From positions 1-64,000 of the forward strand of contig JAISCZ010000069.1 in NCBI GenBank assembly GCA_031265205.1: 64,000 nt of DNA, in the 5' to 3' direction. The notes under the pieces are model-generated. The model did no database searches. It worked only from the letters and a program-made list of their open reading frames with translations, and had not been told where the DNA came from. Every line of letters starts with the position of its first letter. Position 1 is the first letter of the stretch. The stretch comes from Deltaproteobacteria bacterium. GTDB taxonomy: Bacteria; Desulfobacterota; Desulfarculia; Adiutricales; Adiutricaceae. Position numbers and translations under genes: made by a program. Positions 46,472 to 55,428 of the stretch are shown here, in pieces.

Positions 46472-48142
46472 GGAAACGCTTTTTTTTCGCGAAAGCGAGA
46501 GAAAGAGAGAGAGAGAGAAAAGCGCCAGGGTTCAGGAAAAAAAAGGGGCGAGAACCCGCGAGCGGGAACTGGGCGCTTAGCGGAAAACTTTGCTGAAAAG
46601 AAGGATTAGGTAGGGCCCTAACTCAGGGAAAGGGCCGCGAGACGGGCGGAAGGGGACGGCGATTCGCGTCGGGGTGAGGAGATGGCATGAGAGAAGCCTT
46701 AGGGGGCCGGGGAACCGGGAGAAAACGGGGATAGGCTCGCGCCGACGCCTTAAGCCCTTTTGGGCCTTTTGGAGGCGAAGGCTCAAGCCGCTTCGCGGCC
46801 TTGTCCCGCCCTCGCGATGGCCGAGACATCCTCGCGATAGCCGAGGCGACCGCGCGCGCCCGTTCCGCCTTTCGCGAGAAATGGCGAGATTTCTCGTGGA
46901 AAAAGGGGCGAGAAGCGGCCTTCGCTAAAGGCGAAAGCCGCTTTCCATTCACGGTTGGGGCTCGTCTTGAGCGAGGCTCGGCCCGCCTAGACGCTATGCC
47001 CTTGGCCATTCCATCCCACGGAAGGAAACAAAAAAAGCCGCGTATCCAAGTCTCTTAATATCTTGAACGGCTAAATAGACTTGTTTCGCGAAAAGAAACT
47101 TTTCAAAAAGGGCTGAAAAGCTTGGCTCTTTCTTATCGCTAATGAGTCTCAATAATTTTTACATAATATCGTTATAGAGACTCAAAATCAATTGGCTCAA
47201 AATTAAATTTTTATAAGAGTGTAAAGATGAAATTATTAAGTAATTACCTAGAGTTATATAGGTAAATTTATTTTATGGCTATAATTAGCCTTAAAATTTT
47301 CGCCGTATTTATTTACAAATGAACCCGGCAAGGTCTCTATTTATTAGAAAAAAATGAGAATAATCCGCAAAAGAAATGGTATCTGGACGCGATTTTTTGA
47401 CGAGCGTCGCCTGCCTTTTCGGAAAGGTAATCTTGATTTAAATTATCAAAATCCATAAATTTATGTAAAAAAGATGTTTTTAGGTAAATTAAATAAAAAT
47501 TATGCTTAATTATTTAATTTCTTTCGGTAACCGTTCGCTTGTAGCGAGGGCTCTGGCTCAGAGTCGGCTCAAGTTCGCCACCATGTCCTGAAGAGGGCTT
47601 TCCTCGTGGCCAGCCCAAGCTCGCCTCCAGTCCCCAAAAAGCCAGCCCCGCGCCAGGATGAGCCCCACCCGCGCTTGAGCCCGTCCGATTTCTGGGAGAA
47701 CGCCTTGGCCCCATATCCTGGCCCGCGCGCCTTAGCGAGTTGGGGGAAATCCGTTTCGTGGCCAGGCCAGCCCCACGGCGTGGGGACTTTCCGTCCGTGG
47801 GAAGGTAAGGTAACCCTGGCTCCAAGCCTGGCCATCGCAGAGGTTAATTCCCCCTGGAAATTACCGAAAGGCTTTTTTAACGCCGATTTTAACTTTCGCG
47901 CGCTTTAATCAGGAATAAAGCGCGAAAAATAGCTTGGGGGGACGGGGTTCAGCGCGAACGGATCTTGGCCTCCGCGCTTCCCCGGGCGAGGGCTAACGGC
48001 CTGGAGCGCCTTAGGTGGCGCGAGTGTCCTCTCGCGGGCGTCAAGCGTTCGCGGTTGGGGGCCTGGCGTGGCCCCGCGCCTGAGAGGCCCTGGCTTCAGC
48101 TGGATTTCCGAGCGCCCTCGCGCGGGCGATTCTTGAGAGCGC
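46472..48142. other. 1.7-kb gene-free region
   Basis: No supported gene. It opens with a GA repeat (46505-46518), continues GC-rich to about 47040, then an AT-rich stretch (47080-47520) with an inverted repeat GAGTCTC/GAGACTC (47144-47150 and 47177-47183), and ends with GC-rich sequence. The AT-rich part probably marks a decayed insertion. Frames such as 47606-47908 have no ribosome binding site and look like composition artefacts. Confidence 0.4.
46505..46518 (-). repeat. GA/CT dinucleotide repeat upstream of the MATE gene
   Basis: Seven GA units (CT on the coding strand) 34 bases before the GTG of the MATE gene, within a longer purine-rich stretch. Length changes here could alter promoter spacing or translation, though seven units is short. 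Confidence 0.6.
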
Positions 48143-49231
48143 TTATTTTCGCGTAACAGTAAGCTCGCCATCGGCGCCAAGCTCGAAGGTCGTGTTTAAG
48201 GTGGAGTCCCCTTCCCCTTTTTCAATCATTATCGCGGTCAGCCCGTCCGCAAAATAATCTTGCGCGTGTTTGCGTAGGAAATCCTCCGTTCCTTGGAGCC
48301 CTAAGACATAAAACGTCTGAGCCAGGACGCTCGCTTCGGTGGCGAAATAGGGACGCCTGACCAGGACGACTTGGATTTTTTTTTCGACTGGCTTTCCATT
48401 CCGCGGATCCAAGACGTTAGAGTAAATTATTCCGTCGCGTTCTATGGAAACGAGCGCGGTTTCCGAGGAAGCCCAAGCTTGGCTTTTGTTCGTAATTTCG
48501 CCAGGTTTTTCGTTCCCCCAAGGGTCGGTGAAAAGAGCGGTCCAGGAGTCATCGGGTTTTTTACGGGGATCTATTCCTAAAATCGATGACGTGGAGCCAG
48601 CGGAGATGATGGCGTTAGTGAACCCTCTCATTACAAATGACCTGATAGCCTGGTCGATCGCGTAAGCTTTGGCGAAGGCTTGCAGATCAAGGGAGCATCC
48701 ATCCTTGGTAAAAGAAATCTCATTGTTATCCTCGTCTATTACCAAATTCTGGACGCCAACTTTCGCGAGGGCGTTCTGAATTTCGTCAGGGGTAGGCCAA
48801 TTCGCGAAAGTATCGCTATCAAATTGATAAAGTTTCCTGACGGGACCAATGGTTGGCTCAAAGAGGCCCATTGAATCTTCGCTATAGGAAATGGCTATTT
48901 GGACGGCCAAGATTGTGAGGACGTTGACCTTAATCTTTTCCCCGGCTTTGGCGTTGTTAAGGCGATAGATGTCGCTTCCTTCGAGGAAAGGCGAAAGGAG
49001 CCCGTCGTGGACGACGATGGTCAGCTCGGCTAAATCTAAGGCTTCTTTTCTCTCCTCCTCTGACCCCGAATCAGAAGGGATTATGATTTGGACTTCTCCA
49101 TATGAGGCCTGGACGACTCTTTTAGTTTGCGGTATTTCGTCGGCCAGCGATATTTTAGGGGAAATAAGAGGCAATATCAAAAAGAGAGCGAGGCTCGCGC
49201 AAATTGATCTTGACAAAAAACTAATGAACAT
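48143..49231 (-). CDS. degenerate ApbE-family protein
   Basis: A 362-residue ApbE paralogue with a signal peptide (SFLSRSICASLALFLILPLI), similar along its length to the protein at 43875-44966 (for example KAGEKIKVNVLTILAVQIAISYSED; TIGPVRKLYQFD; LDPRNGKPVEKK). Key motifs are lost: DLGGIAKG became DLQAFAKA, NVGGEMRVLG became SAGSTSSILG, SHILDP became SNVLDP, and the Mg ligands Asp and Thr of AADVLAT are Ser and Gln in EASVLAQ. It is unlikely to transfer FMN but the frame is intact, so it may bind flavin or a partner. Confidence 0.8.
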   Translation of the reverse strand: MFISFLSRSICASLALFLILPLISPKISLADEIPQTKRVVQASYGEVQIIIPSDSGSEEERKEALDLAELTIVVHDGLLSPFLEGSDIYRLNNAKAGEKIKVNVLTILAVQIAISYSEDSMGLFEPTIGPVRKLYQFDSDTFANWPTPDEIQNALAKVGVQNLVIDEDNNEISFTKDGCSLDLQAFAKAYAIDQAIRSFVMRGFTNAIISAGSTSSILGIDPRKKPDDSWTALFTDPWGNEKPGEITNKSQAWASSETALVSIERDGIIYSNVLDPRNGKPVEKKIQVVLVRRPYFATEASVLAQTFYVLGLQGTEDFLRKHAQDYFADGLTAIMIEKGEGDSTLNTTFELGADGELTVTRK

Positions 49232-49449
49232 GGCAAGAGTACCTTTCAGGCGTGGGTGACTTTAGAAGAGTATTTTTGTGACGCTAAAAGAAAATAGAAA
49301 AACGCCATTCCATCAGTTAGCTTGAAAATATGGAGCGCGCGGGTAATTAGGTGAATTCTAATCGCTGTACGACTCCATCGCGGGTTATTTATGAACTCGG
49401 CCGTTGGAACGGAGCTTCTCGCGGAGGTCTTGGGCGAGAGCGGACACCG

Positions 49450-50988
49450 TTATTTTCGGTTCGTTTTATTATTTAGAGGGGTATTTTGTCCCTTTGGAGC
49501 GTCTTTGGCTATGGCGGTTGATTCTTCGGTTGGAATTTGCTCGGAGGAAAAGAGGCGATTAGAGTGAATTTTTTCGGCGCCAGAGGCCTTTGACGGGGGC
49601 TTTCCGTGTTTGCGGCCCTTATCATGCCTTTTTCCGCCAGAGGTCTTTGGCTCGCTTTTGCCGTCTTTGTGGCGTTTGTCAGGTCCTTTGCCGCCAGAGG
49701 TTTTCGTCTCGGTTTCTGGGTCTTTTGGCGGTTCAACAGGCGTTTTGGGGACGTGGGGAGACGCGGGTGTCTCGGGTTCCGGGCCTTTTGGCGGCTCAAC
49801 AGGCGTTTTTGGGCCGTGGGGAGACGCGGGCGTCTCGGGTTCCGGGCCTTTTGGCGGCTCAACAGGCGTTTTTGGGCCGTGGGGCGAGGCGGTCGCCTCG
49901 GGGTCTGGATTATTTTGCGGTATTTCCGTGGTTTCTTGCGTAATCTTCGCGAAGGCGCGCCAGTTAGGAATTATCAAATTTTCGTTTTTGCTTAACGAGG
50001 GAAATAAGTTTGAAAATTTAGCGTAATATAGAGAAGTAACTTGGATATCTTCCATTTTTCGGCCAATTAAATAAGCCGCGTTCGCCGCTAAGGAGGCGTC
50101 GTTCGCTTCAACCAGAGCGGCTAAGTCCTTGACTAATGATTCTAATTCAATATCTCTATCCGCGTCCAGTAAGCCTAAATAATGGAAAACAACGACAAGA
50201 AACTTCACGGAGACTTTGAGAGATTTATTTGTCGCGCTGATAGCGTCGCTTAACGCGGCGGCAACGCTCAGATGAGCGGATTCATAAAGGATTGGCGTTC
50301 TGATGGAGCCACCATCTCGTAACTTTGAAATGATATCCGTAAGATGAAGTCTGTCGGATTGGACGCTTATTTCTCGCTCGCCAACTAAATTACCAAAAAG
50401 AGAAAAAGCGCTGGCCCAGCCGAAGGCGGGCGACGCGCTTAATTTTTGAAGATTTTGCGCGTAGGGCAAAGCGTTGTCGCCAAGTAAAAATGGCGTAATT
50501 TCCTGGGGTAGTCGATCTATATTAGGATTGGGAAAATCCAGAGTTTTCGCGAGCGTTTCGCCTCTCCAACGCTCCCTTAGGAGCGTTTGGCTCGAGACCC
50601 ATTCATCCCACAAATTTTGAAAAATTGGGTCTCCAAGCGCAACTCTCGCGCGTCGCGCTTCGCCGTTAAGCAATCTGGCTCCACGCTCGGAAACTGGAAA
50701 GAACGTTTCAACTCCTTCAATGCGCAACCAAATAACGCGATCGCGCGAAGGGGAATCTAATATTTGTTGAAATTCCGTCCAGTTAGATTTCAGTTTCGCT
50801 ATGACAAACCCGCCGTCATCCCGATAATTGATACTTGGCGCGGAGTCCATAAGTGACGCGAAACCGGAAAAATCGTCCACGCCCATAATTTGGCGGATTC
50901 GATCGACGTATCGAATGTGGCCAGAAGCCACCCAGTGAAGCCACTCTGTCGCGGTTAAAGCGAGCGTCTGAAAGAAAACGGGTTCCAT
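49450..50988 (-). CDS. unknown protein with Pro-rich tandem repeats (third gene of Hsp70-helicase operon)
   Basis: A 512-residue protein of unknown function. The ATG at 50988 overlaps the helicase stop (TAATG), so translation is coupled; longer upstream frames are not supported. Residues 1-365 are probably folded, mostly helical, with FFQTLALTATEWLHWV at the start, a GETLAKTLDF segment and a helical FLVVVFHYLGLLDAD stretch. The tail from about 370 holds three 21-residue repeats (PETPASPHGPKTPVEPP type) and then a Lys/Gly/Ser-rich basic end (TSGGKRHDKGRKHGK). No signal peptide is seen. The tail could bind nucleic acid or partner proteins. Family not recognised. Confidence 0.72.
   Translation of the reverse strand: MEPVFFQTLALTATEWLHWVASGHIRYVDRIRQIMGVDDFSGFASLMDSAPSINYRDDGGFVIAKLKSNWTEFQQILDSPSRDRVIWLRIEGVETFFPVSERGARLLNGEARRARVALGDPIFQNLWDEWVSSQTLLRERWRGETLAKTLDFPNPNIDRLPQEITPFLLGDNALPYAQNLQKLSASPAFGWASAFSLFGNLVGEREISVQSDRLHLTDIISKLRDGGSIRTPILYESAHLSVAAALSDAISATNKSLKVSVKFLVVVFHYLGLLDADRDIELESLVKDLAALVEANDASLAANAAYLIGRKMEDIQVTSLYYAKFSNLFPSLSKNENLIIPNWRAFAKITQETTEIPQNNPDPEATASPHGPKTPVEPPKGPEPETPASPHGPKTPVEPPKGPEPETPASPHVPKTPVEPPKDPETETKTSGGKGPDKRHKDGKSEPKTSGGKRHDKGRKHGKPPSKASGAEKIHSNRLFSSEQIPTEESTAIAKDAPKGQNTPLNNKTNRK
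49718..49906 (-). repeat. three tandem 63-bp repeats in the operon's third gene
   Basis: In-frame direct repeats with a 63-bp period at 49718-49780, 49781-49843 and 49844-49906, encoding the 21-residue Pro-rich unit. Copies two and three are nearly identical; the first has more changes. The period is a multiple of three, so copy-number changes keep the frame. Confidence 0.85.
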
Positions 50989-52157
50989 TAGAAAAATACC
51001 TCTGGCGCGTTGTGGTCGCTGGAAATATCCGATAAGTTTGTCCTGGTCACCCCATCGGCGGGCAAATCGTTTAAATAAGGATGGCACTTTTGTCCGCTGT
51101 AGGAAAGGAATAAACTTTCGCGACTGCGCGTTACGGCGACAAATAAGAGTCGTTTCCCTAAGGATGGATTGTTTTTAAGATTTTTGCGAGAGGTTAAAAA
51201 TTTGTCCGCCGTTAAGAAGGGGATAAAAACGTTTTTAAAATCAAGGCCTTTCGCGCTGTGGTAGGTCATGAGGTAAACGACTGGCCTAAGCGCGCTTTCA
51301 AATAAATCTCCGTATTTGTTGCCAAGGTACATAACGGGAATATTATGACCTTTAAAATAATTATTAAGCGGGTCATAGTCAAAAGTAGTCCGTACCCGCT
51401 GAGGTTTTTCAGGCGTCGGCGCGTTATTTTCCCTAGCGATGTGGCGAGCGAAATTATAAATTTCTTCGTGTGTTGAAAATAGAATCGCGCTCGGGTCTCC
51501 TGATTTAGCCCTGCTTTTGGCTTCTTTCCACGCCCAGGAGGCTTCATCCTCCACATTATCGGCGCGCATTAACGTAATTGAAGCGTTGGGGTTAGTCGCC
51601 GCCTTCAAGCCTTCGGTTATCTTGGTTTCTGGCATTATCGAGTGAGCGACCTTGCAGAGACGCGCGGTTAGCCTGAAGACTTCAATTAACTCTAAAATTT
51701 TAGGCCTAAGAGTTTTGACGATATCGTCGTAATCGACGCACCCATCGTAAATTTGCTGATCGGGGTCTCCGGCTATATACAGATGGTTTGAGAAAGATTT
51801 AATTGTTATTAATTTTTGCCGTTCCGTGTCCTGGACCTCGTCCAAAAACACGAAATCATATTTCTTTCTGTTGCTGAGAAACTTATAGTAGGTTAAGATA
51901 TCCGCTTGATTGGAAATATTCTCAAATCCAGGAGTTGTTTTGACCAAGGAGACGAGAGTGTTAGTGTAAGTTATATAGCATAATGACGCTCTGGGGTTTA
52001 ATTCGGCGATTTTTTCCATAACGTGAAGCAGTATTAACGTTTTTCCCGTGCCCGCGAATCCTTGAATCCAATAATCAGTATTGGGTTTCCCAAGAATTTC
52101 CCCTATAATATTGTGCTGCTTGTCGCTTAATTTTGAAAAATCAACCCACCAGCTCAT
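50988..52157 (-). CDS. compact UvrD/Rep-type SF1 helicase-like ATPase
   Basis: A 389-residue SF1 protein. Motifs: Walker A GFAGTGKT (33-40), motif II FLDEVQD (104-110), motif III AGDPDQQIY (129-137), motif V YHSAKGLDF and motif VI FVAVTRSRESLFLS. UvrD-type helicases usually have 650-750 residues; the 1B and 2B insertions are reduced or missing here, so it may act as a switch ATPase or nucleic acid translocase. It starts five bases after the Hsp70 gene and its stop overlaps the next start, showing an operon. Confidence 0.85.
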   Translation of the reverse strand: MSWWVDFSKLSDKQHNIIGEILGKPNTDYWIQGFAGTGKTLILLHVMEKIAELNPRASLCYITYTNTLVSLVKTTPGFENISNQADILTYYKFLSNRKKYDFVFLDEVQDTERQKLITIKSFSNHLYIAGDPDQQIYDGCVDYDDIVKTLRPKILELIEVFRLTARLCKVAHSIMPETKITEGLKAATNPNASITLMRADNVEDEASWAWKEAKSRAKSGDPSAILFSTHEEIYNFARHIARENNAPTPEKPQRVRTTFDYDPLNNYFKGHNIPVMYLGNKYGDLFESALRPVVYLMTYHSAKGLDFKNVFIPFLTADKFLTSRKNLKNNPSLGKRLLFVAVTRSRESLFLSYSGQKCHPYLNDLPADGVTRTNLSDISSDHNAPEVFF

Positions 52158-52162
52158 AGTAA

Positions 52163-54649
52163 CTAATTCCTTTCAGGAAGCGTCATTTTGTCAATTGATG
52201 ACACAAGGTTATCGATATTGTACGGTAAATCCTTAGTTCTTTTTTGGCTTAGACGATAATTATCCGATTTTGTTTTGGCCCGCTCATTTAGTTCTTTTAG
52301 CCCCAGAGCGTTTGACGCGGAAATTAAATATCTGAGATCGTCTTGATCAATAGAGCCGTCGTCAAGTTTCTTTTCCAATAGATTGACAATTTCTTTGAGC
52401 AGGGCCCGTCCCTCAGGCTTTCCATTCGCGTGAAGATAATTTCCGAGAACGGACAAAGAGGGTATATAATCAGGCTTAAATTTCAGCGATTCGCGAAGCA
52501 AAAGTTCTTTTTTGGCGCCTGTCTCGCTTAAAGCTAAATTATAAGCGGTAATATACGTTGCCTCACGCTGATAAGCCTTTCTAGCCCAGTCATTCGAGCG
52601 TTCGCTTTTACCGCACTTCGCGTAAGCGTAGCATATAGTACTCGCGAAATTTTCTGACGGATCAATTCGTTCCGCCGCCGCGAACATGTCAGCGGCCGTT
52701 TCAAACGCTTCCGCTTTATAAGCCGCCCAAGCGTAAGCGATAACCACTGCTTTAGGAAGGCGGCTACCGTATTTTAGAAGAGCAATGTTAAATTTCTGTT
52801 TGGCGTCCATCATTTTTTGATCGATGGCGCTCATCTCTTGGTTGGCCAGAGGATTTATTAACGTGGTTTTGGCTATTTTGTCGGCGATTTTGGCTTCAAC
52901 TTCAAGTAATTTGTCGTGGGTAATATTGGCGAAAATAGTTACTTCTTCGTCTTTGCGGAACCCTTCTGATGTTGAGGAGTTAATTTTCATTACTCCGAGG
53001 ATTTTCTGGGCGCTACTCACGCAGATTGGCAGTTCAGCGGTTTTTTGGCCATGTTCGCCGACGCGGCACTTAATTTCGCGTCTTTCCGAGCTGGGCACTT
53101 CTGACGAGGCCGGAATAATAATCTCGCGGCGGTCGCCGCGCGTGATGATAAAAATATCCTCGGAGGTAATGGGGGAGATAAAATCAAATCCAAACGCGTG
53201 AAACCCCAGGCTATGCAGAGAGGCGCCCAGTGAAACGTGGCTACGTAAATCGGAAGGGACTATTTCCCGAACTGAGGACGGCAAATTTTCCATGACCGCC
53301 GCGCGGATTATGGGATTGGCGGCGCTGCCGCCAATAAAGAGGACGGCGTCCAGCAGTTCGCGGGCAATTCCGGATTTTTTGATAGCGTCTTCCACCGGCG
53401 CGAAGACGTGATTGGAGCTTATCAGGGGGTCATAATTTTCGGTAAACGGGGAAAGAACGTCGGCGAACTCTGAAAGAGACATGGCTGGCGACTTGAGGCT
53501 CAGGTTCTGGCCCCTGATCGCGAAGTCGGGGATGGGGAGATCGGTGAAGGGCCCGACGGGAGCGGCCCTCATCTGGTCTATAGTTTTTACCCCTTTAGTG
53601 GCAATCCATTCGCAGGCCACCACTTTAAGACGTTCCGCCGTCGGCTGCAACCGCGGTATCAGGCGCTCCTCGATATCCCGTAACTCCGGATCGAACCCCG
53701 GAGTCTCAGCCAGCATTTGCGGGAGCAGAACGTTTTTGGCGATCGCGCGGTCAAAATCGTCGCCCCCCAGGGCCGTAAATCTGGAAATGGCTTTGTTGCG
53801 TGATTTTAAGGGTTTTTTGGTGATATCGACTTCCAAAATAGAAATATCGCAGGTTCCCGCCCCAAAATCGTAGACGAGGATATTGGCGCTTCCCTCGCGG
53901 AGTTTTTCCAGAAATTCGTCGCTTTGGTTGGGGTGAGGCGACTGGGACGATTCGCGCATAAAACTTAAAAAAGCGGCGTTCGGCTCGTCGATCAGGCCGC
54001 TTTCCGTGACGCTGAGGCCAGCCTCCGCCATGTCGGCGAGCAGATCCCGCCGTTGGTTGGCTTCAAAAGAAGCCGGCACGGACACCGCGAAACTGATTTC
54101 TTGGGGCAAACTCAGCTCGCGTATCGCTTTCTTGACCGCTTCCAGGAGACATTTAAAGAACTCCCTGGTCGCGTCGTTAGCGTCCTGAATAACGACCGTG
54201 TTTTCCTGGCCTTCTTTGAGCGCCGTTTCCGGGTAGGTGGGGCCGATATCCACGCCCAGCCTCATTTTGAAGGAGGAAAAAATATCCCGGCCCTCAAAGA
54301 GCGACTGTCTCAGGCGGTAGGCCTCCCGCCCAAACAGCAAGCGGCCGCGGCGCCAGGCGAGAACGGTGTTGACTAAGTGGTGGGAGATGGTTCCGCCAAA
54401 CTCGTCCGGCTGCTCGACTGGAAGGGTTCGCGCGGTCAGGGCGCCGGCCGCGGTAAGGGCGATGAGGCTGACCACGCTCGTGGAGGTGCCGAAATCTATC
54501 CCCACGTAGGTCTTGCGCGCGATAGCCGTTCTTACTTCCCCGGAAATGGAGCTGGGGCTGATCAGCCACTGGCCGTATTTGGCCGGGGTAGCCGCTGGAG
54601 AGCCGTCAACTAATTCCCATTCTGGCTCGAAAGAACCGTCTTTGCTCAT
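52163..54649 (-). CDS. Hsp70-like ATPase with TPR-like C-terminus
   Basis: An 828-residue divergent Hsp70. Actin-fold motifs are clear: phosphate-1 GIDFGTSTS (50-58), IDEPNAA (220-226), phosphate-2 YDFGAGTCDIS (260-270), GGDDFDRAI, and the adenosine motif FIGGSAANP. A short beta domain follows (about 490-590, IIIPASSEVPS type), then helical repeats resembling TPR (about 640-800, with AYAWAAYKAEAFETAADMFA). Canonical DnaK has 638 residues and lacks the repeats; there is no dnaJ or grpE nearby. ATG at 54649 has GGGAG seven bases upstream. First gene of a three-gene operon with the helicase and the repeat-tailed protein. Confidence 0.87.
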   Translation of the reverse strand: MSKDGSFEPEWELVDGSPAATPAKYGQWLISPSSISGEVRTAIARKTYVGIDFGTSTSVVSLIALTAAGALTARTLPVEQPDEFGGTISHHLVNTVLAWRRGRLLFGREAYRLRQSLFEGRDIFSSFKMRLGVDIGPTYPETALKEGQENTVVIQDANDATREFFKCLLEAVKKAIRELSLPQEISFAVSVPASFEANQRRDLLADMAEAGLSVTESGLIDEPNAAFLSFMRESSQSPHPNQSDEFLEKLREGSANILVYDFGAGTCDISILEVDITKKPLKSRNKAISRFTALGGDDFDRAIAKNVLLPQMLAETPGFDPELRDIEERLIPRLQPTAERLKVVACEWIATKGVKTIDQMRAAPVGPFTDLPIPDFAIRGQNLSLKSPAMSLSEFADVLSPFTENYDPLISSNHVFAPVEDAIKKSGIARELLDAVLFIGGSAANPIIRAAVMENLPSSVREIVPSDLRSHVSLGASLHSLGFHAFGFDFISPITSEDIFIITRGDRREIIIPASSEVPSSERREIKCRVGEHGQKTAELPICVSSAQKILGVMKINSSTSEGFRKDEEVTIFANITHDKLLEVEAKIADKIAKTTLINPLANQEMSAIDQKMMDAKQKFNIALLKYGSRLPKAVVIAYAWAAYKAEAFETAADMFAAAERIDPSENFASTICYAYAKCGKSERSNDWARKAYQREATYITAYNLALSETGAKKELLLRESLKFKPDYIPSLSVLGNYLHANGKPEGRALLKEIVNLLEKKLDDGSIDQDDLRYLISASNALGLKELNERAKTKSDNYRLSQKRTKDLPYNIDNLVSSIDKMTLPERN

Positions 54650-55174
54650 CTAAACGCTCCCATTTTTTAACGGAAATCGTCTCGCGACGATAAAGGTATC
54701 TTAACGGCTAACATGACAGTTAACAAGTCAACTTAAAAACTTTTTTGGTGGCGATATTTAATTTTTTAAATATCTATTTGATATAAAAATATATTTTATT
54801 TTTATAAATTATTTAAAATATTCTTATTATTAATGTATAAAAAATTTTTTAACATTAATTATATTTATTATAACATAAAAATATATTTTTTTAATTTTTT
54901 TAGTATATCATTTAGTCTCTTTAAGGAAGTTCAATATACATCTCCAACGCCGCGGCGCCGACTGCCCCGCCTTTGGGCGCGCGACTTGGCGTCGCGCTTA
55001 TTTCCCTGTGAGCGTTGGGCCAAAGAACGAGCGGACTCGGCGGACCAGCGGAACAGTCGCTATTTTTAAAGAAAGGTCTGTCCCATTCGACCGCGCCCTC
55101 GTGGCAATATTTCCGCCTCCCCCCGAGCCATCGCCTTTTCTCCGGTGAAAACAAATTTAATTGACAGAAAATTG
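54650..55174. other. intergenic region before the ferredoxin operon
   Basis: About 520 bases between the divergent Hsp70 operon and the next plus-strand operon. It includes a very AT-rich stretch (54740-54930). TTGACT occurs on the minus strand near 54730 in position for the Hsp70 promoter, but a clear -10 was not found. No gene supported. Confidence 0.4.
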
Positions 55175-55202
55175 TTGACAAAAAACGCCGTTACGTTGTA
55201 AC
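55175..55202 (+). promoter_or_regulatory. candidate promoter of the ferredoxin/dehydratase operon
   Basis: TTGACA (55175-55180) and TGTAAC (55197-55202) with a 16-base spacer; a second TTGACA is at 55161. It lies about 230 bases before the first gene, so a long leader would be transcribed. No other candidate is as good. Confidence 0.4.
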
Positions 55203-55428
55203 TTTGTCGCGGATAAGTCTCTTCACTCCAACTTCTCCGCCATAAGGGCCCAAAACGGCCTTCCCTCTCCTTCCTCGGCTCGCGAGCGCCTTTGGGGCTC
55301 CCCCAAGCCAAGGGAATGGCATTTTTTTTGCCGTTAATTTTAATTAACGCGGTTTCGCGAAAGGGTTATCCTCTTTTTCTTGGGAAATCGGGGATTTCGC
55401 TTTGGGCGGTTGAGCGTGGAGAAAAACC

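Noticed and set aside
47606-47908. 100-codon plus-strand frame in the 1.7-kb gap
   Set aside because: No ribosome binding site, Pro/Ser/Trp-rich low-complexity product, overlapped by other equally long frames.
49718-49906. Repeats considered as a CRISPR array
   Set aside because: Direct 63-bp tandem copies without spacers, in frame inside a gene.
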